Source of the DNA: Dermatemys mawii
Lineage: Eukaryota > Chordata > Testudines > Dermatemydidae
Length of the DNA: 64,000 nt
Direction: 5' to 3'
Assembly: GCA_007922305.1 (NCBI GenBank)
Contig: ML677335.1
Span: forward strand, 14,041,734 to 14,105,733
Both the position numbers and the translations under genes were made by a program. Below are positions 35,888 to 48,469 of this stretch, in pieces; the first letter of the stretch is position 1, and the number at the start of each line of letters is the position of its first letter. Under the pieces are notes generated by a model that ran no database searches, had not been told where the DNA came from, and saw only the letters and a list, made by a program, of their open reading frames with translations.

Positions 35888-38800
35888 GTACCTTGGCCAG
35901 GGCTCTGCTGTGATGGTGCCGCGGGGCGAGCCGGAGCCGTGCGGACTGAGCAGCGCACGAGGCTCCGCTCTTCCCTTCCTGAGTGGCAGGAGGAGGGGGA
36001 CGGCCTCGGACAGTCCCTAGAAGGGAGTGCGGGGGGCAGCGCCCCGGACAGGTCAAGGGGTAAAGCTCCTTTGGTCTCGAGCCTTCAGCACTAGACTCTT
36101 AAAGGATTTAGCCGCGGGGGATCCTGTGTCTGGGCGTTTTAAATCCACGTGTACCGAAATCTTAAAACTAGCTTCTCCCTCTGTACAATGGGCTAAGGTC
36201 CTCCTAGGGCGTATAGGAAAGCCTGGGGGAGGGGGAGAGACGGATTAATTCACTGAGTTTTTGCAAGATATTTTGGGCTCCTCGGCTGCAAGGGTTTGCA
36301 TCTGTTCCCACTGTCATTAAAGTTAGATAAAGTAGATTGACAAACTGCAGCACTTGCTTGCACTGCGTTTCAGCCCACTCTGTGCATAAAGGCATTGATT
36401 AACATGCCACGGTGGAGCTGGTTGGCTCCTTGCAGGCAAAGGGGGAGGAGGAGTTGTTAAAAGGCTATTAGAGGGGAGGCAAGAGCTACAGGTCTTGGTA
36501 GAAAGTTCCCTACCTTGTTAAGAATGCTGGACCCAAATTTTCTGGTACCCTCCCTGGAGGCAGACTGCAAAATAAAAAAAATGCAGTAACCACTAGCACA
36601 ATTATTATAAGTCAGTGCTAAATGTTGTTGGAAATCTATTTATAACGGTCATTATCATATAATATCATATTATATATAGCATTATCAACTCTGCTGTATA
36701 AAAGGATAATAAACATGCTAGTTTAAAGTCAGGTTAATTGAAAACTGCATGGAAAAAGACTTGGCTCCAGTAGAACATGTGGAAACAACTGAACTGCTGA
36801 TATGTACTGTCTCTGAGCAGGGCCAGCTCTAACTCTTTTGCTGCCCCAAGGAAAAAAAAAAAGAAAAGAGTGTGTGTGTCTGGAATGTGCTGCCCCAAGA
36901 TTGGCCACAATGCCATCCCTTCACATGTGCTGCCCCCAGCATATGCTACCTCAGCTGGTGCCTGGAGCCGGCCCCATCTCTAAGTATATTCTGTCCTGAT
37001 CATCTGTACTGAATCCTGACTATTTACACAACAACTGACCAAGTATTCCCCTATCTCTGCCCTTTGGTCATGGTGTATTTAGTCCTTCTTTTGGAAGTAG
37101 TAATAGATCCAAGTTTAAACTATGTTTATATATTAAAAAAAAAAAAGTTAAGATATTATATAGAAGAGTGCTCTATGAGTGGGTGCAGTAACAATAATAA
37201 ATGTTAGGGCAATCCTGTTTTGAAACTCCTCTTAGCTGTGAGCTGATGGATGTCAGTGTTTGTGGATATTGCTCCTTGATAATAAGGCTCACCTTATCCC
37301 CAAACAGTTGTAAGTTCTAGGTTAAATCATTGTTAACCTAAACATGTGACTAAGCAGTTCTGGTGATTGCGTTAACTTTCTTGAATCAGAGGGGTAGCCG
37401 TGTTAGTCTGGATCTGCAGAAGCGACAAAGAGTCCTGTGGCACCTTAAAGACTAACTAAAGTATTGAAGCATAAGCTTTCATCGGATGCGTCTGACGAAG
37501 TGGGTATTAGCCCACGAAAGCTTATGCTTCAATACTTTTGTTAGTCTTTAAGATGTCACAGGACTCTTTGTTGCATTAACTTTCTTGATGGCCTGATCAC
37601 TTAAGCAATGCACATGACTGTGCCTCTGTACAAGAAACAATTAGTACAATAGATTCTAATTACAAAGGAATGTAAATAACATCTGACAATTTTAATAATC
37701 TTACAGTTTGAAACTATTTAAAGGGATGATTATTTTAAAGATAATTGTATGATTTTAAAAACTGTAGAATTTACCTTACAGTTGTGATGTGGAGGAGGTT
37801 AGACTAAATGATCATGATGCCTTGCCTGAAAGTCTGTGGGTCTGTAAACTTTCCCGTTATTTCAACACTGCTGGGAAGTGTTATACAATAAGCATTCTAA
37901 TCCCAAACCATATCAAATCTGAGTTCCAGAGTGTAGCTCTTTCTCTCTGTTCATTTGTGATAGTGGAGATCAGTTGTGTTGTTCTGGTTGCAGTTGCCTG
38001 GAATTCTGCTTTCCACAGTGAAGAACACCATGCTAGCAATTAAGGCTCTTGTCCTTGGAACAGTCTGCCCTTCACAGTCTTATTTTTTTTATAATCAGAC
38101 CATGCCACAAGGGTTTTTCTTTGTTAGTCCGTCATTATGTTCAGTCGAACCTTCTGTGGCTTTTTTGTTTTGGGCCAAGTTAATTTTATGAGTTTTATTT
38201 TAAATAATTGTTCTGTAGAATCTAGATACTCCTTGTATAGGTATCATAAGATAATAAACAGGCATTCCGAGCAAGAGAACAGGTCCGCTGTGTGAAAATA
38301 AATAGCAAAATCATGACTGTGCCTTCTAAAGGAATTTTCAAAGCAGTTTTTATGTATTAACCCAGTCAGTTTTCATATGTATTTTTGTCAAGTGTATTTG
38401 CATAAAAATAATGGTTGTAGTACAACTATATGCTGCTCTTTATCTAGGAGCTGAAGCTTCCCTCCTACAAAGGCCAGTCTCCCCAGTTAAATCTGAGAAG
38501 ATATTTTGCAGACCTGATTGCCATTGTGAGCAATCGTTTCAGACTCTGTCCTGCTGCACGACATCTTGCTGTCTATCTACTGGACCTCTTTATGGACCGC
38601 TATGATATATCCATTCAGCAGCTACATGTGGTTGCTCTTTCCTGTTTACTTTTGGCAAGTAAGTATTATGCACTTATTTCACTAACTTAGGTTCTTGTAC
38701 CAACTAAAGGATCATTCTGAGGTGATCAAGCAGATTTAGTAGGAAAATTTATATATAAAAGATCAGCACAGCTGAATATGGTCTAATATGCAGACATCTC

Positions 38801-41800
38801 TCAAGACTTTCAACTTCTGTTGGTATTTGGTGAAGGGTGGGAAGGACACTAAAAGCTACAATCACAGATCAGCGTTTACATCTCAAATAAATTGATTGAC
38901 GTTTTTAAAATAAAATGTAAGAAGGAATTACAAGAAAATGAGCCCTTTTTTTAAAGGCAGTCACCTGCCACCTCCAAGTTGCCAAATCATACCCAGAAAA
39001 GGAAGAAAAACCTTATCTGTTGTAGATGCTGAAAAGACATCTTGAATGTCACTTTTGGATTTATATCATCTTCTGAGAACTAAATAGGAACAAAATGGTT
39101 ACAGCAAATGAGTACCTTCCACAACTGGGAGAACCAAGGGTATTAATTTGGTGAACTGAGTCCTATTGCTACTGAAGAATCCTTATTTACTACTTCACCT
39201 TCTGTAGAAAGTGTATGAGAAAGGAGGAAAGTGTGGTAAAACTGGAGTAGCAAAACAGTGGCAAGTTCCATAGAAATGTGGCACTTGCATCCATTATTGC
39301 TGGGCTTTTACACACACAACTTCACTTTAGGCTAAAACATTCAGGTATGACAAGACAAAGTCCCAGACAGAGTGGAGCTACTATTTGTATTACTGCAGCG
39401 CCTAGATGTTCTAGTGTGAAGCAGGATCTCGTTGTGCTTGGTGCTGTACAAACAAAGAACAAAAAGTTGGTCCCTGTCCCCTGGGACTTACAATCTAGGT
39501 ACTGACCAACTTAAAAGGAGGGAGAGTTGTGGAAGTTCAAAGAAATGACAGTATGCATTTCCAGATACACATTACTGAAATTCACTTCATTTAGACCAGG
39601 GGTTGGCAACCTTTCAGAAGTGGTGTGCAGAGTCTTCATTTATTCACCCTAATTTAAGGTTTCGCGTGCCAGTAATACATTAACGTTTTCAGAAGGTCTC
39701 TTTCTGTAAGTCTATAATATATAACTAAACTATTGTTGTATGTAAAGTAAATAAGGTTTTTAAAATGTTTAAGAAACTTCATTTAAAATTAAATTTAAAT
39801 GCAGAGCCTCCCAGACAGGTGGCCAGGACCTGGGCAGTGTGAGTGCCACTGAAAATCAGCTCATGTGCCGCCTTTGGCACCCGTGCCATAAGTTGCCTAC
39901 CCCGATTTAGACCAAAGGGCTCAATTTCTGCTTAAGTCAGTTATTGAATTTAAACATACCCATAAACACTGATTTCATTAGAGCCTCTGTACGAAGTTGA
40001 TTCTTCGTACTGCACTTTGAACAGAGACAGACGTTTTAAAAAAAAAAAAAAACAAACGGACTCTTGTACTATTTTTTTTTTTTAGGCTAGCCTCAGTGAT
40101 ACTTAAGCAGTTACTGGGATAGGTTTTAGGATAACTTAATGAACAAGAAGAAGTCATTTATGAATTACAGTGAGGCTACACCATACATCATCAGTATTCT
40201 CTCTCTGCAACTGGCTTTTGTTTGTGTGAGAGAAGCTATAAAGAGACAACAGGAAGTGTGACACTGCTGTAATATCCTATAGGTTGCATAGCAACTATCT
40301 GCTGAAGCTTAACCCTGGACAACATGCCCCTCCTCTCCTTAGCAGAACCTTCCCATTGAACTTTGCATGCAGGAGCCTATTTGACAAGGCAAAGCAACTG
40401 TGTAGCAAGTGTTTACATTGAAAAATACCCTAATGTTAAAGATAACAGCAAATGCAGTTTGGTGTATGTTGTACTCATGTTTCTAATTATATTTTTCTTC
40501 CCCTCCCCCATCCCAAGGTAAATTTGAAGAAAAGGAAGACAGTGTCCCTAAACTCGAACAATTGAACAGCTTGGGTTGTATGACTAACATGAATCTGGTA
40601 TTAACAAAACAGAACTTGCTACACATGGAGCTGTTGTTGCTAGAAACATTTCAGTGGAACTTGTGCCTCCCAACTGCTGCTCACTTCATTGAATATTACC
40701 TTTCAATTGCCGTCCACGAGACAGATCTCCACGATGGCTGGCCAATGGCTTCCTTGGAGAAGACCAAGTTATACATGGCAAAATATGCTGATTACTTTTT
40801 GGAAGTGTCTCTGCAAGGTGTGTGACATCATTTAGTTAATGCAATCTTATTTCTTAAATAATATTTGTGTATAACTCATCTAAACAACTTTTGTGTCTAT
40901 CCAGATCATGCGTTTTTAAATTATGCTCCTTCATTAGTGGCTACTGCATGTGTGGCTTCTTCAAGGATTATCCTCCGTCTCTCTCCAACATGGCCAACTC
41001 GACTGCATCGTCTTACTGCATACTCCTGGGACTTCCTGGTTCCGTGTATTGAAAGACTATTAATGTAAGCTTATGCTGTCTTCTCATTTGTAAAGGCTTT
41101 GTCTCTATAACAGCATAGTATATTTAAAAGACACACTAAAAAACAATATTGACAAAAAACTACTAAATAAACTGTACTGAGTTTGTGCAGCATCTATGTC
41201 AAAAGTACCCAGGTACTATACAATATTTATTAAACCAATCTAAAGTCAGTTCCCCTCTGCTTTTCAGTAAACCTCCCCTGACCTATTGCCTTCATCCTTC
41301 CTCCTGCCAGCAAATAAAATACTCAGACAAAAGCATGACAGAAGAAAAAAGACATGCATTATGATTTGAACATCCACAAACTTGGGCTGTGGCAGGCAGG
41401 CAGTAAGGTAGCAAATTCAAAAGATTGGAGTATGGGGAAGGAAGGCAAGGACTTTCACCTGAGTGCCTTTGGGGTGCTGTAGCAGATCTCAGCTGTTCCA
41501 AATGAACATGTGGAAGCAGATTACTTAAATAATTGGCTCCCCAACTGCATAGAGCTTTAGAGAATTGAATTTAATAAGTATCTAGTGAACTCTACTGAGC
41601 ACGTGGGAGGTCTACCGAAGCCTCTGAAATCTAGAGCGTTCTGAGTAGAGGATGCTCCCAATGGAGCATGTTAGAAAAGTGTGGATAGTTATGGAGGGGC
41701 CCACAACTAAGAGCAGGAAGTTTGCCTATCCATTATTTATAAATAGAAAAACACCAGACCAGTGTTATCTACATATCAGCTGTGCCAAGGGATCCAGTGG

Positions 41801-43038
41801 GACCACAAGACTGAACCATACTAGAAAAGGGTGAAGGTACATCCCCAATTAATAAATTCCATTCTTCTAGATAAATTCCTAGGCCATCAGCCTCACTTTC
41901 CTCTTGTTGACATTTGCTCTCATCCACCTCCAAACTTTGGTTAGCACATAAAGAACAGAAAAATCTGAATCCAGACTTGAAGAGAAACCATCTTCTCCAG
42001 GTAGGTGGCATTCTAGCCCATAACTATCTCCACTGATGGTCTTGCATGCTGTACACATTAATCACAAGGTGTTACAGTATCAAACCTTGTGGAAGAACAA
42101 GGATACCAAGAATGCCATTGGCGTGGGAAAGAAAGTACTCGAAGCCTCTCTGGAAGGCCTAAGAGGAAAGGGAAGAGTGACTGCAGGGTTACTCCAGCAA
42201 GGCACCACGAGCAAGTCAGTAATCCCTCATGATCAGTAGGATTAATGAGTCCGAGATGTTGAGATGGTCACAATACAATCATTCATTGCTAGGAACAGAT
42301 TAGCCACCAAAAATGTCATTTTCTGAATGTCACTGTAATGTTGTACTAGCAAATGTTACTGCTCTGACCTCTTTATATCCAAGCAGATTACTTTCATTAA
42401 CTCTTACATACAAATGCTTCTATTAACATTGTAACCTTTATAAAAGCCCTAACCTTTACAATTTAAACTTCCTAGTGTGCATCTTTAAAAAATATGAATT
42501 GCTTCTTAAATAGCCTTTTAAAAATAGTTTTTGATATTTAAAGGCTGTTACAGCTTTAGTTAGGATATTCTTAAAACTATACATAAAGTTGACTAAAATG
42601 GTCTTATTTTCTCTTTTGTGTTCTAGTGCACATGACAATGACGTAAAAGAAGCAAACAAGCAAAAAGGACAACATGCCCAGCCTGCACAACACACTGCAT
42701 TTCCCACCCAGACTCCAACTCCACAGCAGGCTCATGTTCAACAACATGTATCACAGTATCTCCAGGCACATCAAGCTCCATTACAGTATCACCATCAAAC
42801 CTCACAACAGCAAAACTGTCAGCAGATGGTGTCAACTAATCACACATCTTCTTACCCACTGCAGACTTGCCCTGCTGGCTTACAATCCAGTGTTCAGGCT
42901 CGAGGTCACATACAGACTGGTGCGAGTATGTCACTAGCAGTTCCAATAGAAGTGAAGCCATGTATAAGTGTCTCGTACAACCGGAGTTACCAGATTAATG
43001 GACGGTATCCTTGTATTACTCCTTGCTTCGAGAGGTGA
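35819..43038 (+). CDS. CCNJ: Cyclin J, complete coding region in five exons
   Basis: Joining 35819-35887, 38448-38658, 40518-40817, 40905-41064 and 42627-43038 gives 1152 nt: 383 residues plus stop, the usual length for cyclin J. All introns are GT-AG and all phases agree. The protein starts [20 protein letters not shown]. The N-terminal cyclin box spans about residues 30-150, with LRRYFADL, then [16 protein letters not shown] (conserved Lys in SKFEE, about residue 95), PKLEQL, and [16 protein letters not shown]. The C-terminal cyclin fold spans about 150-246. Residues from about 250 to 320 are rich in Gln, His and Pro and probably disordered. Cyclin J is a divergent, mostly nuclear cyclin, studied best in the Drosophila germline; its kinase partner in vertebrates is unsettled. 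Intron 3 is only 87 bp. Confidence 0.97.
36818..36976. mobile_element. hAT MITE in CCNJ intron 1
   Basis: Left TIR cagggccagctctaac; right end gcctggagccggcccc. Flanks tctctgag (36810-36817) and tctctaag (36977-36984) are an 8-bp duplication with one difference. At 159 bp it has no coding content. Confidence 0.8.
37385..37575. mobile_element. Palindromic retro-insertion with 13-bp duplication, CCNJ intron 1
   Basis: It starts atcagaggggtagccgtgtt and continues agtctggatctgcag. The part gttagtctttaagatg near the end is the inverse of caccttaaagactaac near the start, and taagctttcatcgg pairs with cccacgaaagctta. Identical 13-bp flanks ttaactttcttga lie at 37372-37384 and 37576-37588. It is a relative of the insertion at 25305-25434. 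Foldback form plus a long variable duplication suggests target-primed insertion, probably by a Penelope-like or LINE enzyme. Confidence 0.8.
37780..37850 (+). repeat. CR1 3'-tail fragment
   Basis: gaggttagactaaatgatca followed by tgatgccttgcctgaaagtc is a diverged CR1 3' end (family: gactagatgatc..ggtcccttctggcctta). It lies in CCNJ intron 1. Confidence 0.6.
38448..38658 (+). CDS. CCNJ: CCNJ coding exon 2
   Basis: Acceptor ttatctag|gag and donor gcaa|gtaagt. Encodes residues 24-93 plus the first base of codon 94, the core of the N-terminal cyclin box ([36 protein letters not shown]). 211 nt, phase 0 in and phase 1 out. Confidence 0.97.
39380..39490 (-). repeat. Old SINE/LINE tail, antisense, CCNJ intron 2
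   Basis: The plus strand reads tattactgcagcgcctagat, then gtgcttggtgctgtacaaac and ctgggacttacaatctagg, the reverse of the tail type at 1865-1945. Confidence 0.55.
39597..39904 (-). mobile_element. hAT MITE (caggggt TIR), copy 2, CCNJ intron 2
   Basis: Begins caggggttggcaaccttt and ends gttgcctaccccg. Identical 8-bp flanks atttagac lie at 39589-39596 and 39905-39912. It is 308 bp and inverted relative to the copy at 22232-22542: both share ggcagtgtgagtgccactga and the agtaatacattaacg-type interior. Two clean target duplications support hAT transposition. Confidence 0.92.
40518..40817 (+). CDS. CCNJ: CCNJ coding exon 3
   Basis: Acceptor atcccaag|gta and donor caag|gtgtgt. Encodes the [16 protein letters not shown] segment, the end of the first cyclin fold ([19 protein letters not shown]) and the start of the second ([23 protein letters not shown]). 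300 nt, phase 1 in and phase 1 out. Confidence 0.97.
40905..41064 (+). CDS. CCNJ: CCNJ coding exon 4
   Basis: Acceptor gtctatccag|atc and donor ttaat|gtaagc. It lies 87 bp after exon 3. Encodes [20 protein letters not shown] and the end of the C-terminal cyclin fold ([17 protein letters not shown]). 160 nt, phase 1 in and phase 2 out. Confidence 0.97.
42627..43038 (+). CDS. CCNJ: CCNJ last coding exon
   Basis: Acceptor gtgttctag|tgc; stop TGA at 43036-43038. Encodes residues 247-383. The first two thirds are rich in Gln, His, Pro and Thr ([20 protein letters not shown]); the end holds [19 protein letters not shown] and finishes CITPCFER. No third cyclin domain or clear signal is visible. Confidence 0.96.
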
Positions 43039-45720
43039 TGAATACAAAATTAGATACCCTAGTTTTTGTCAAACCTCAAATAAGTTTGAGGGCAACAATC
43101 TAAATAAAAGTAGCACTCTTTCCGGAAGGAAGACAGCTGCATTGGCAACTGATTAGCTCAAGTAAAAGAATCTGCGAAGAATGAGCATGTAGTATGTTTT
43201 CTAAAAGGAATGCGTGCATCGCAGTCATGTGCTAATACTTTTGACACTCCAGTGCACTGTGTGATCTTAACAGCCACCTTTGAAATACAGGTCAAGAGAA
43301 AAGCGGCTGTGGACTGGCTAGAGGCATGTCTTTTAATGAAGGAGATATACAGTATTACTTTGAAGAGGCCATATTTCTGCAATACTTCCATACAGTACTG
43401 AATAAGATTTACTTTTGGTAAATTGAAACTTAAGAATCCACGGAGCAATGGGCTTCCCCAGAAACACTGGGGCCACACAGAGAGAGAGAAACTTTCATTG
43501 ACTAAATTAGTAATGCAATTACTTGTCATTTTTTTGCTCATGCTCTTATAATGTAAAGTGTATGTCCAATTGAAGGCGCTCAAGTTAACTGACTTTTTTT
43601 GATTGTTTTTAAACCTTGTGCCTCACAGGACAGATGTTACATTTTTTTTCCTTTCGATTCAGATGTTTAGAGTAACACTTTCTCACTAACTCAGGGAATT
43701 ATCTATTCAAAATGACTCTGTGCTGCTTGTGTGTACACTTAACTGGGTGTAATCCAGGGTGGTATTTCTTTCAGGGCATCTACAGTGCAGAGTACCAAAG
43801 GGATTTGTAAGTGTATAAAGTATAAGTGTAGTCCTAACTACTCCCTGCCACCTAACACTCTTGCTTTCAAATAATTACAGAGTAGTAGTAGTTTCTTCTA
43901 AGTTTAAGCTGAATTAATTGTACCAGAACTCATGTAATAGGGGTTGTGATTTTTTTTTTATATTTTGTTAACACAACCAATACAAAATATCCTCTAGTTT
44001 TTCAGTCTATAAATTCTCTACAGCAAAGGCACTGTTAAATTCTTAAAAAAATTCAGTATTTCGTATGTCAGGTTTGGTGCAGGGTCGGGGAAATAAGTTC
44101 TCAGGTAATGCTATTGCAGCTCATTCTTATGCTTTACAGAAGTCTCACAACAAAGAGCAACATTGGCATTCTCACTGCTGGAACAAAAGTGTATTACTAG
44201 GTCACAGGCAGGATGCTTATTACATAGCTGTCCGAGCTTCAATATCACCCACAAATCAGATGGCCTGAGAGTAGGAAGTTTCACTCCTCCAACCCCAGAG
44301 GACGAAGGTAGTGTTGAGGATAGTATATTAATGGAGAAGTTCTTTGAAAAAAAAAAAAAAAATTAGGCAGTTGACTCTTCCCCTGGCCTGGTATGGTACA
44401 GGGCATTGATGGAGAGAGCCCCACTGGCTTAAATGTATGTTTTGGTTTTTTTGTTTAATTTCTAATGGCAGCACTTAAAAGCATGGTTAAATGGCAGACA
44501 TGAGTCCAGACCTTCTATTATTATTATAATCAGTGGAAGTTCATGCACTCTATATGTTGCAAAGGATATTGAGAATAGGGAAGAAGGGGGTGTTTAACAT
44601 CAATATTAATATGGAAGATTTACTTGGGAGAGTGGGCCATCCCAAAATATTCAGTAGTTGAAGATATTTCTGCTTGTTCTAATGACTCTTCCTGGAGCTG
44701 AACCATAATCTGTTGCAAGAACCCATCCTTTATTATGGAGGAGAAGAAATCCTCTGTGTCTATAATTTATGTTAACGCACATCATGTTTCAAATTGTCCT
44801 TTTTTCATGGGGAGAGAGGGTTGGGAGAATGTGTAAGGGGGAATTGAGCCTCTCTACTTCATGCTAGAGACTAAACTTCCAGGTGAACACAATGTCAACT
44901 ATTTATACCTCCTCCAAGAGCCACCTTTCCTTTCCCCTCCATTCTTCCCCCAAAATTATTTCTTTTTTGGTGGGATGGGGCAAGCAAGTTTCCTATTTCT
45001 TAAAATGTCTGAATTGTTTTTCATTTAAGCTTGAAGAGGTGGGGAATAGATCCAAAAGGGAAACTCTTCCATCTTCAGATTTCAGTTTATTGCAATGCAA
45101 TGTCCAAGCTTTCCATGCTCTAACTACCTCGTTTATGTGAATGTACAGTTTTCTGATGGACCATGACTTGAAATAACAGCAGATGCCTGTAGCAATTTGT
45201 CTGTAAAATCCATATCTTGGCTAAATGTCATCTTTAATTGTGATGGCGCAGTATAGATTCTTTTGAAATATTAGTAAATCTATCACGTATTTTACATATA
45301 AAATTAGGTAATTAACACTGGAATTATAGAGGTGATTATTCAGTTAGTTAATACTGCAAAGTCTACATACAGTAGTGTATTCTGATTGTATTTTAAGGCA
45401 TTAGGCTTAACTATAAAAGGATCCACTACATGCTTTTTGGTTTTTTTAATTTATTATTTAGTCTGTGTCTGACATTACAGTATCAATGAACATAGAGAAG
45501 GGAGCATGCACTGTGAACTATTTCAATGTGTTATTGAAAAAGGGCTTTACCAGTGTCCATTAAATACACTACTTCAAGTTCTTACTGATTGAACCAGAAT
45601 GTGCATTTTATGGCATAACTAAAAATGATCATAAATGCAAACCATCCACAACAATGGAATCTGGATGAGTGCTATGCACTTGGATTTTTTAAAAAAATAA
45701 AACTAGTTTTGAGTAAATCT
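43039..45720 (+). other. CCNJ: Probable CCNJ 3' untranslated region
   Basis: It runs from the stop codon to the best poly(A) site. AT-rich with several T-runs and no interrupting gene signal. An earlier aataaa at about 43103-43108 could give a very short 3' UTR isoform. The long form is inferred from the signal at 45696-45701 and its GT-rich downstream sequence. Confidence 0.6.
45696..45701 (+). terminator. CCNJ: Candidate CCNJ polyadenylation signal
   Basis: AATAAA, followed within 20-45 bases by gtctcctgtccacc and ggtttgttttgttttattg, a good downstream T/GT-rich element. It lies about 2.66 kb after the stop. Confidence 0.6.
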
Positions 45721-47389
45721 GTCTCCTGTCCACCTGGTTTGTTTTGTTTTATTGAAATGCCTGAACTGACCGATGTGTAACTTCATTCCTACCACAGCTC
45801 TTGAACTTGAAGGTTCTCTCCACCTCTCTCCTGTGGCAGGATTCAGTATAGTGCTAAGTCTATTTATAACAACAAAACAGGAAGGAAATTGTGCAGGGAG
45901 TGTTTAAAAAAAATCCACAGCATAAGCCAGAATATTGTACACGTCAAGAATACTGTATCCAGCATACAGCTGCATCTGAGAAAGAAATATAAAAAGTGGT
46001 TCTGAAATAGTCAATCAGCTATAGGAGAACCCCTCCTTTTTAAAAAAAAAAAACCTAGTTTTCGTGGCAACTCATTCTGCCTACATGGATTAACTGTATG
46101 GATTAAGTCAGAATTGAATGGGAAGAGGAACAGCATAGCTTTTGGTGAACAGAACCCTGAGAAATCCAGAATTTTTAGGATCCTTAATTTTAGTTGGTCT
46201 TGCTGCCAGAGCTTACCCGTGAGGCAGGCAGCACAAGAACAAGTGCTGTATAGGGGCTGAAACATTTTCCCATGACTGAAATTTCTTATAATTGCTATTA
46301 CAGAAAGAATCTCATTCTCCTATCCAGAATGGGTTGCCTTGAATTGTGACACTAGAAGACTAAGCAAAACTGCTCTTCCATCCTTGAACGGGTCAGAGCT
46401 ATAGAAAGTTATACTGGGTCACTAGTGCTGTTACAGTTGGAACTGAGCTACAGAGTCCAGACTTGGGATGGATATTATCTTTAAATATTAAAATAATTAC
46501 TTTAGGGGTAGTTTTATCCCTTGTTTTATTTACTTTGTAACCCATCAGGGACATAGCCTGACAGTAGTGATTATGGGAGAGGGAAGAGAGTAATCAATTT
46601 CTGTGACATACTAAGATTAAGTGTTGAATGGCACAGAGAAACCCAGCCAGATGTCCCTATTTACATTTTTCTATTTGTGTGATGAAATTAAAAGCAAACA
46701 AATTTAAAGAAAATATTTTTTTCACATAATGTTTTGTTAACCTCTTGAACTCAGTGCTACTGGGTACTATTTTAGTCAAATAAAAGAAACTATTAGATGC
46801 CTACAAGAATAAAACCACTATTTGCTGTTTTAACTATAACTGAATTTCAAGGTCTTGCACAGATTTTACTCAATCCTGTAAAGCATCCAGCTTTGACCCA
46901 GGATATCAAACTAGATGGATGATTGGTTTTCTCAGAATTACAGTTATATAATTCCTACAAGGTGGAGGGATGGGGCAGCTTGAGGAGGTGGGGTTAGTAT
47001 TCTGTTATGTGGATAAACAGCACTTCAGCCTACAGTGCTGTCAAGCAGGCAACTTTCACAAACATTACATCCCTTGTTCTTTTTATAATAAAATTGTTTC
47101 CCCTCATAACTGACTGCTGTAAATTTACTAAAGTCAAATCTGAAGAATTAGTTTCTGATTAGTATATGATAAAGCTGGACGGTCTAAATCTTTGTACTAA
47201 ACGTCTACTCTTTAAAAACTAAAAATGGCACTGCACGTCATTTAAATGAGTCACTTACCAACTGTGGTCTAGCTTCTAGAATGAAAAATAGAATGATTGA
47301 CATTCTCCAGCTATTCCCACAGAACCACCTTCAAACTGACTAAAATGACTTTAAAACAGTTGTTCTATTCTACTCAAGTAGTCTCAAAG

Positions 47390-47782
47390 CAAGGGCTGGG
47401 AAAAAATTTTCAACGAACTCTTTTCATTGAAAAATGTACGTTCATCAACACCAAAATGTTTTGCAAATTTGTGTTGATTTTGCTGAACGGTTTAGAAAAA
47501 AACCTAAAAACTTCTGAAAAACATACATTTTGTTTTGACACTTTTTGAAATGTTTTTATTTTTTGTTTCAAAATGATAGTTTCAAAATTTCATTTAATTT
47601 TTTTCTTTAAATTATTGAAATGAAACATTTTATTTTGACCTGAATGAAACAAAACTTCATTCAACCCAAAATGATCCTCCCCACCAATGTAGCTGAAAAT
47701 TTTTGTTTTTGTATGACCTGAGACTTTTTTTCCAACTTTTCAAAATTCCCAGTGAACCAAAAAAATTATTTGCCTAGCTCTG
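47390..47782. repeat. AT-rich TIR element (hAT-like MITE)
   Basis: The left end caagggctgggaaaaaattt and right end aaattatttgcctagctctg are imperfect inverted repeats of the cagagctgggc type. The interior is full of aaaatttt/ttttcaaa words. No matching target duplication was found. Confidence 0.45.
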
Positions 47783-48469
47783 TTCAGAGTACTGCAATAA
47801 AACTGGTAATCTGAAATGGTAAGATGTTTACTATCTTTCTCCTCCTGGACCCTGTAAAATTTAAATAAAATAATAGTATTAAGGTTTCTTTGTATATTTC
47901 TGACTTGGAAAATATAATTGCACATACACTGTAAATATACACTAATCAAAACTGCCGCCTTCTTACATTTGACTTTGCTGAATGCTCACAGTCTCAACTT
48001 TTGCTTGTATTACTGTTACCTTCTCTAATTTGCAGAGGAAATTTTTACATGATGTCCTTAATGAAACACAATTATAGACCATAAGAGGGGTAGATACCAC
48101 CTCTCAATAACCCGAAGAAAGTTACCTCCCTAAAAAGCAGCATTTATTTTGAATTTTGCAGCATCTATCATTTTAGCAAGGCTTCTCTATGCTTGCCATT
48201 CAGTCCTTTACATATTATTCTGGTATTGGTCTTTTAAAAGACACACATATATTTGCTTTTATCCTAGACTCTGCTAAATGCCAGCAAAACTTTTTCTGTA
48301 AGAATGTGATTATACACAGAAAATTCAACTGGTTCATTCGGCACTGAACTTTTTCCCCAAACTTCAAACTCAGTTAGTTAACATGCTGTGGTTTAGCCTA
48401 TACAATTAAAGTTCCTTTGATATGGAATCCAATATGACTGACACACAAAGCCCATTTATATACCTTGTA

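Larger units (their letters stand above)
34830..36070. promoter_or_regulatory. CCNJ: CpG island / promoter region of CCNJ
   Basis: GC content and CpG density rise sharply against an AT-rich background, peaking at 35100-35830. GC boxes (ggggcgg and reverse) are frequent, for example at 35187-35198 and in the 35793-35818 run just before the start codon. No TATA box was picked. A strong splice donor (cggggtaagcgg, GT at 35204-35205) and an acceptor (cctttgcgcag, AG at 35748-35749) suggest a non-coding first exon ending at 35203 that joins an exon starting at 35750. This structure is inferred. Confidence 0.85.

Noticed and set aside
42623..42835. Minus-strand frame across the last CCNJ exon
   Set aside because: A shadow of the Gln-rich coding sequence on the opposite strand.
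47083..47092. aataaaa-type word considered as the CCNJ poly(A) site
   Set aside because: It is over 4 kb after the stop, and the signal at 45696 has a better GT-rich context.
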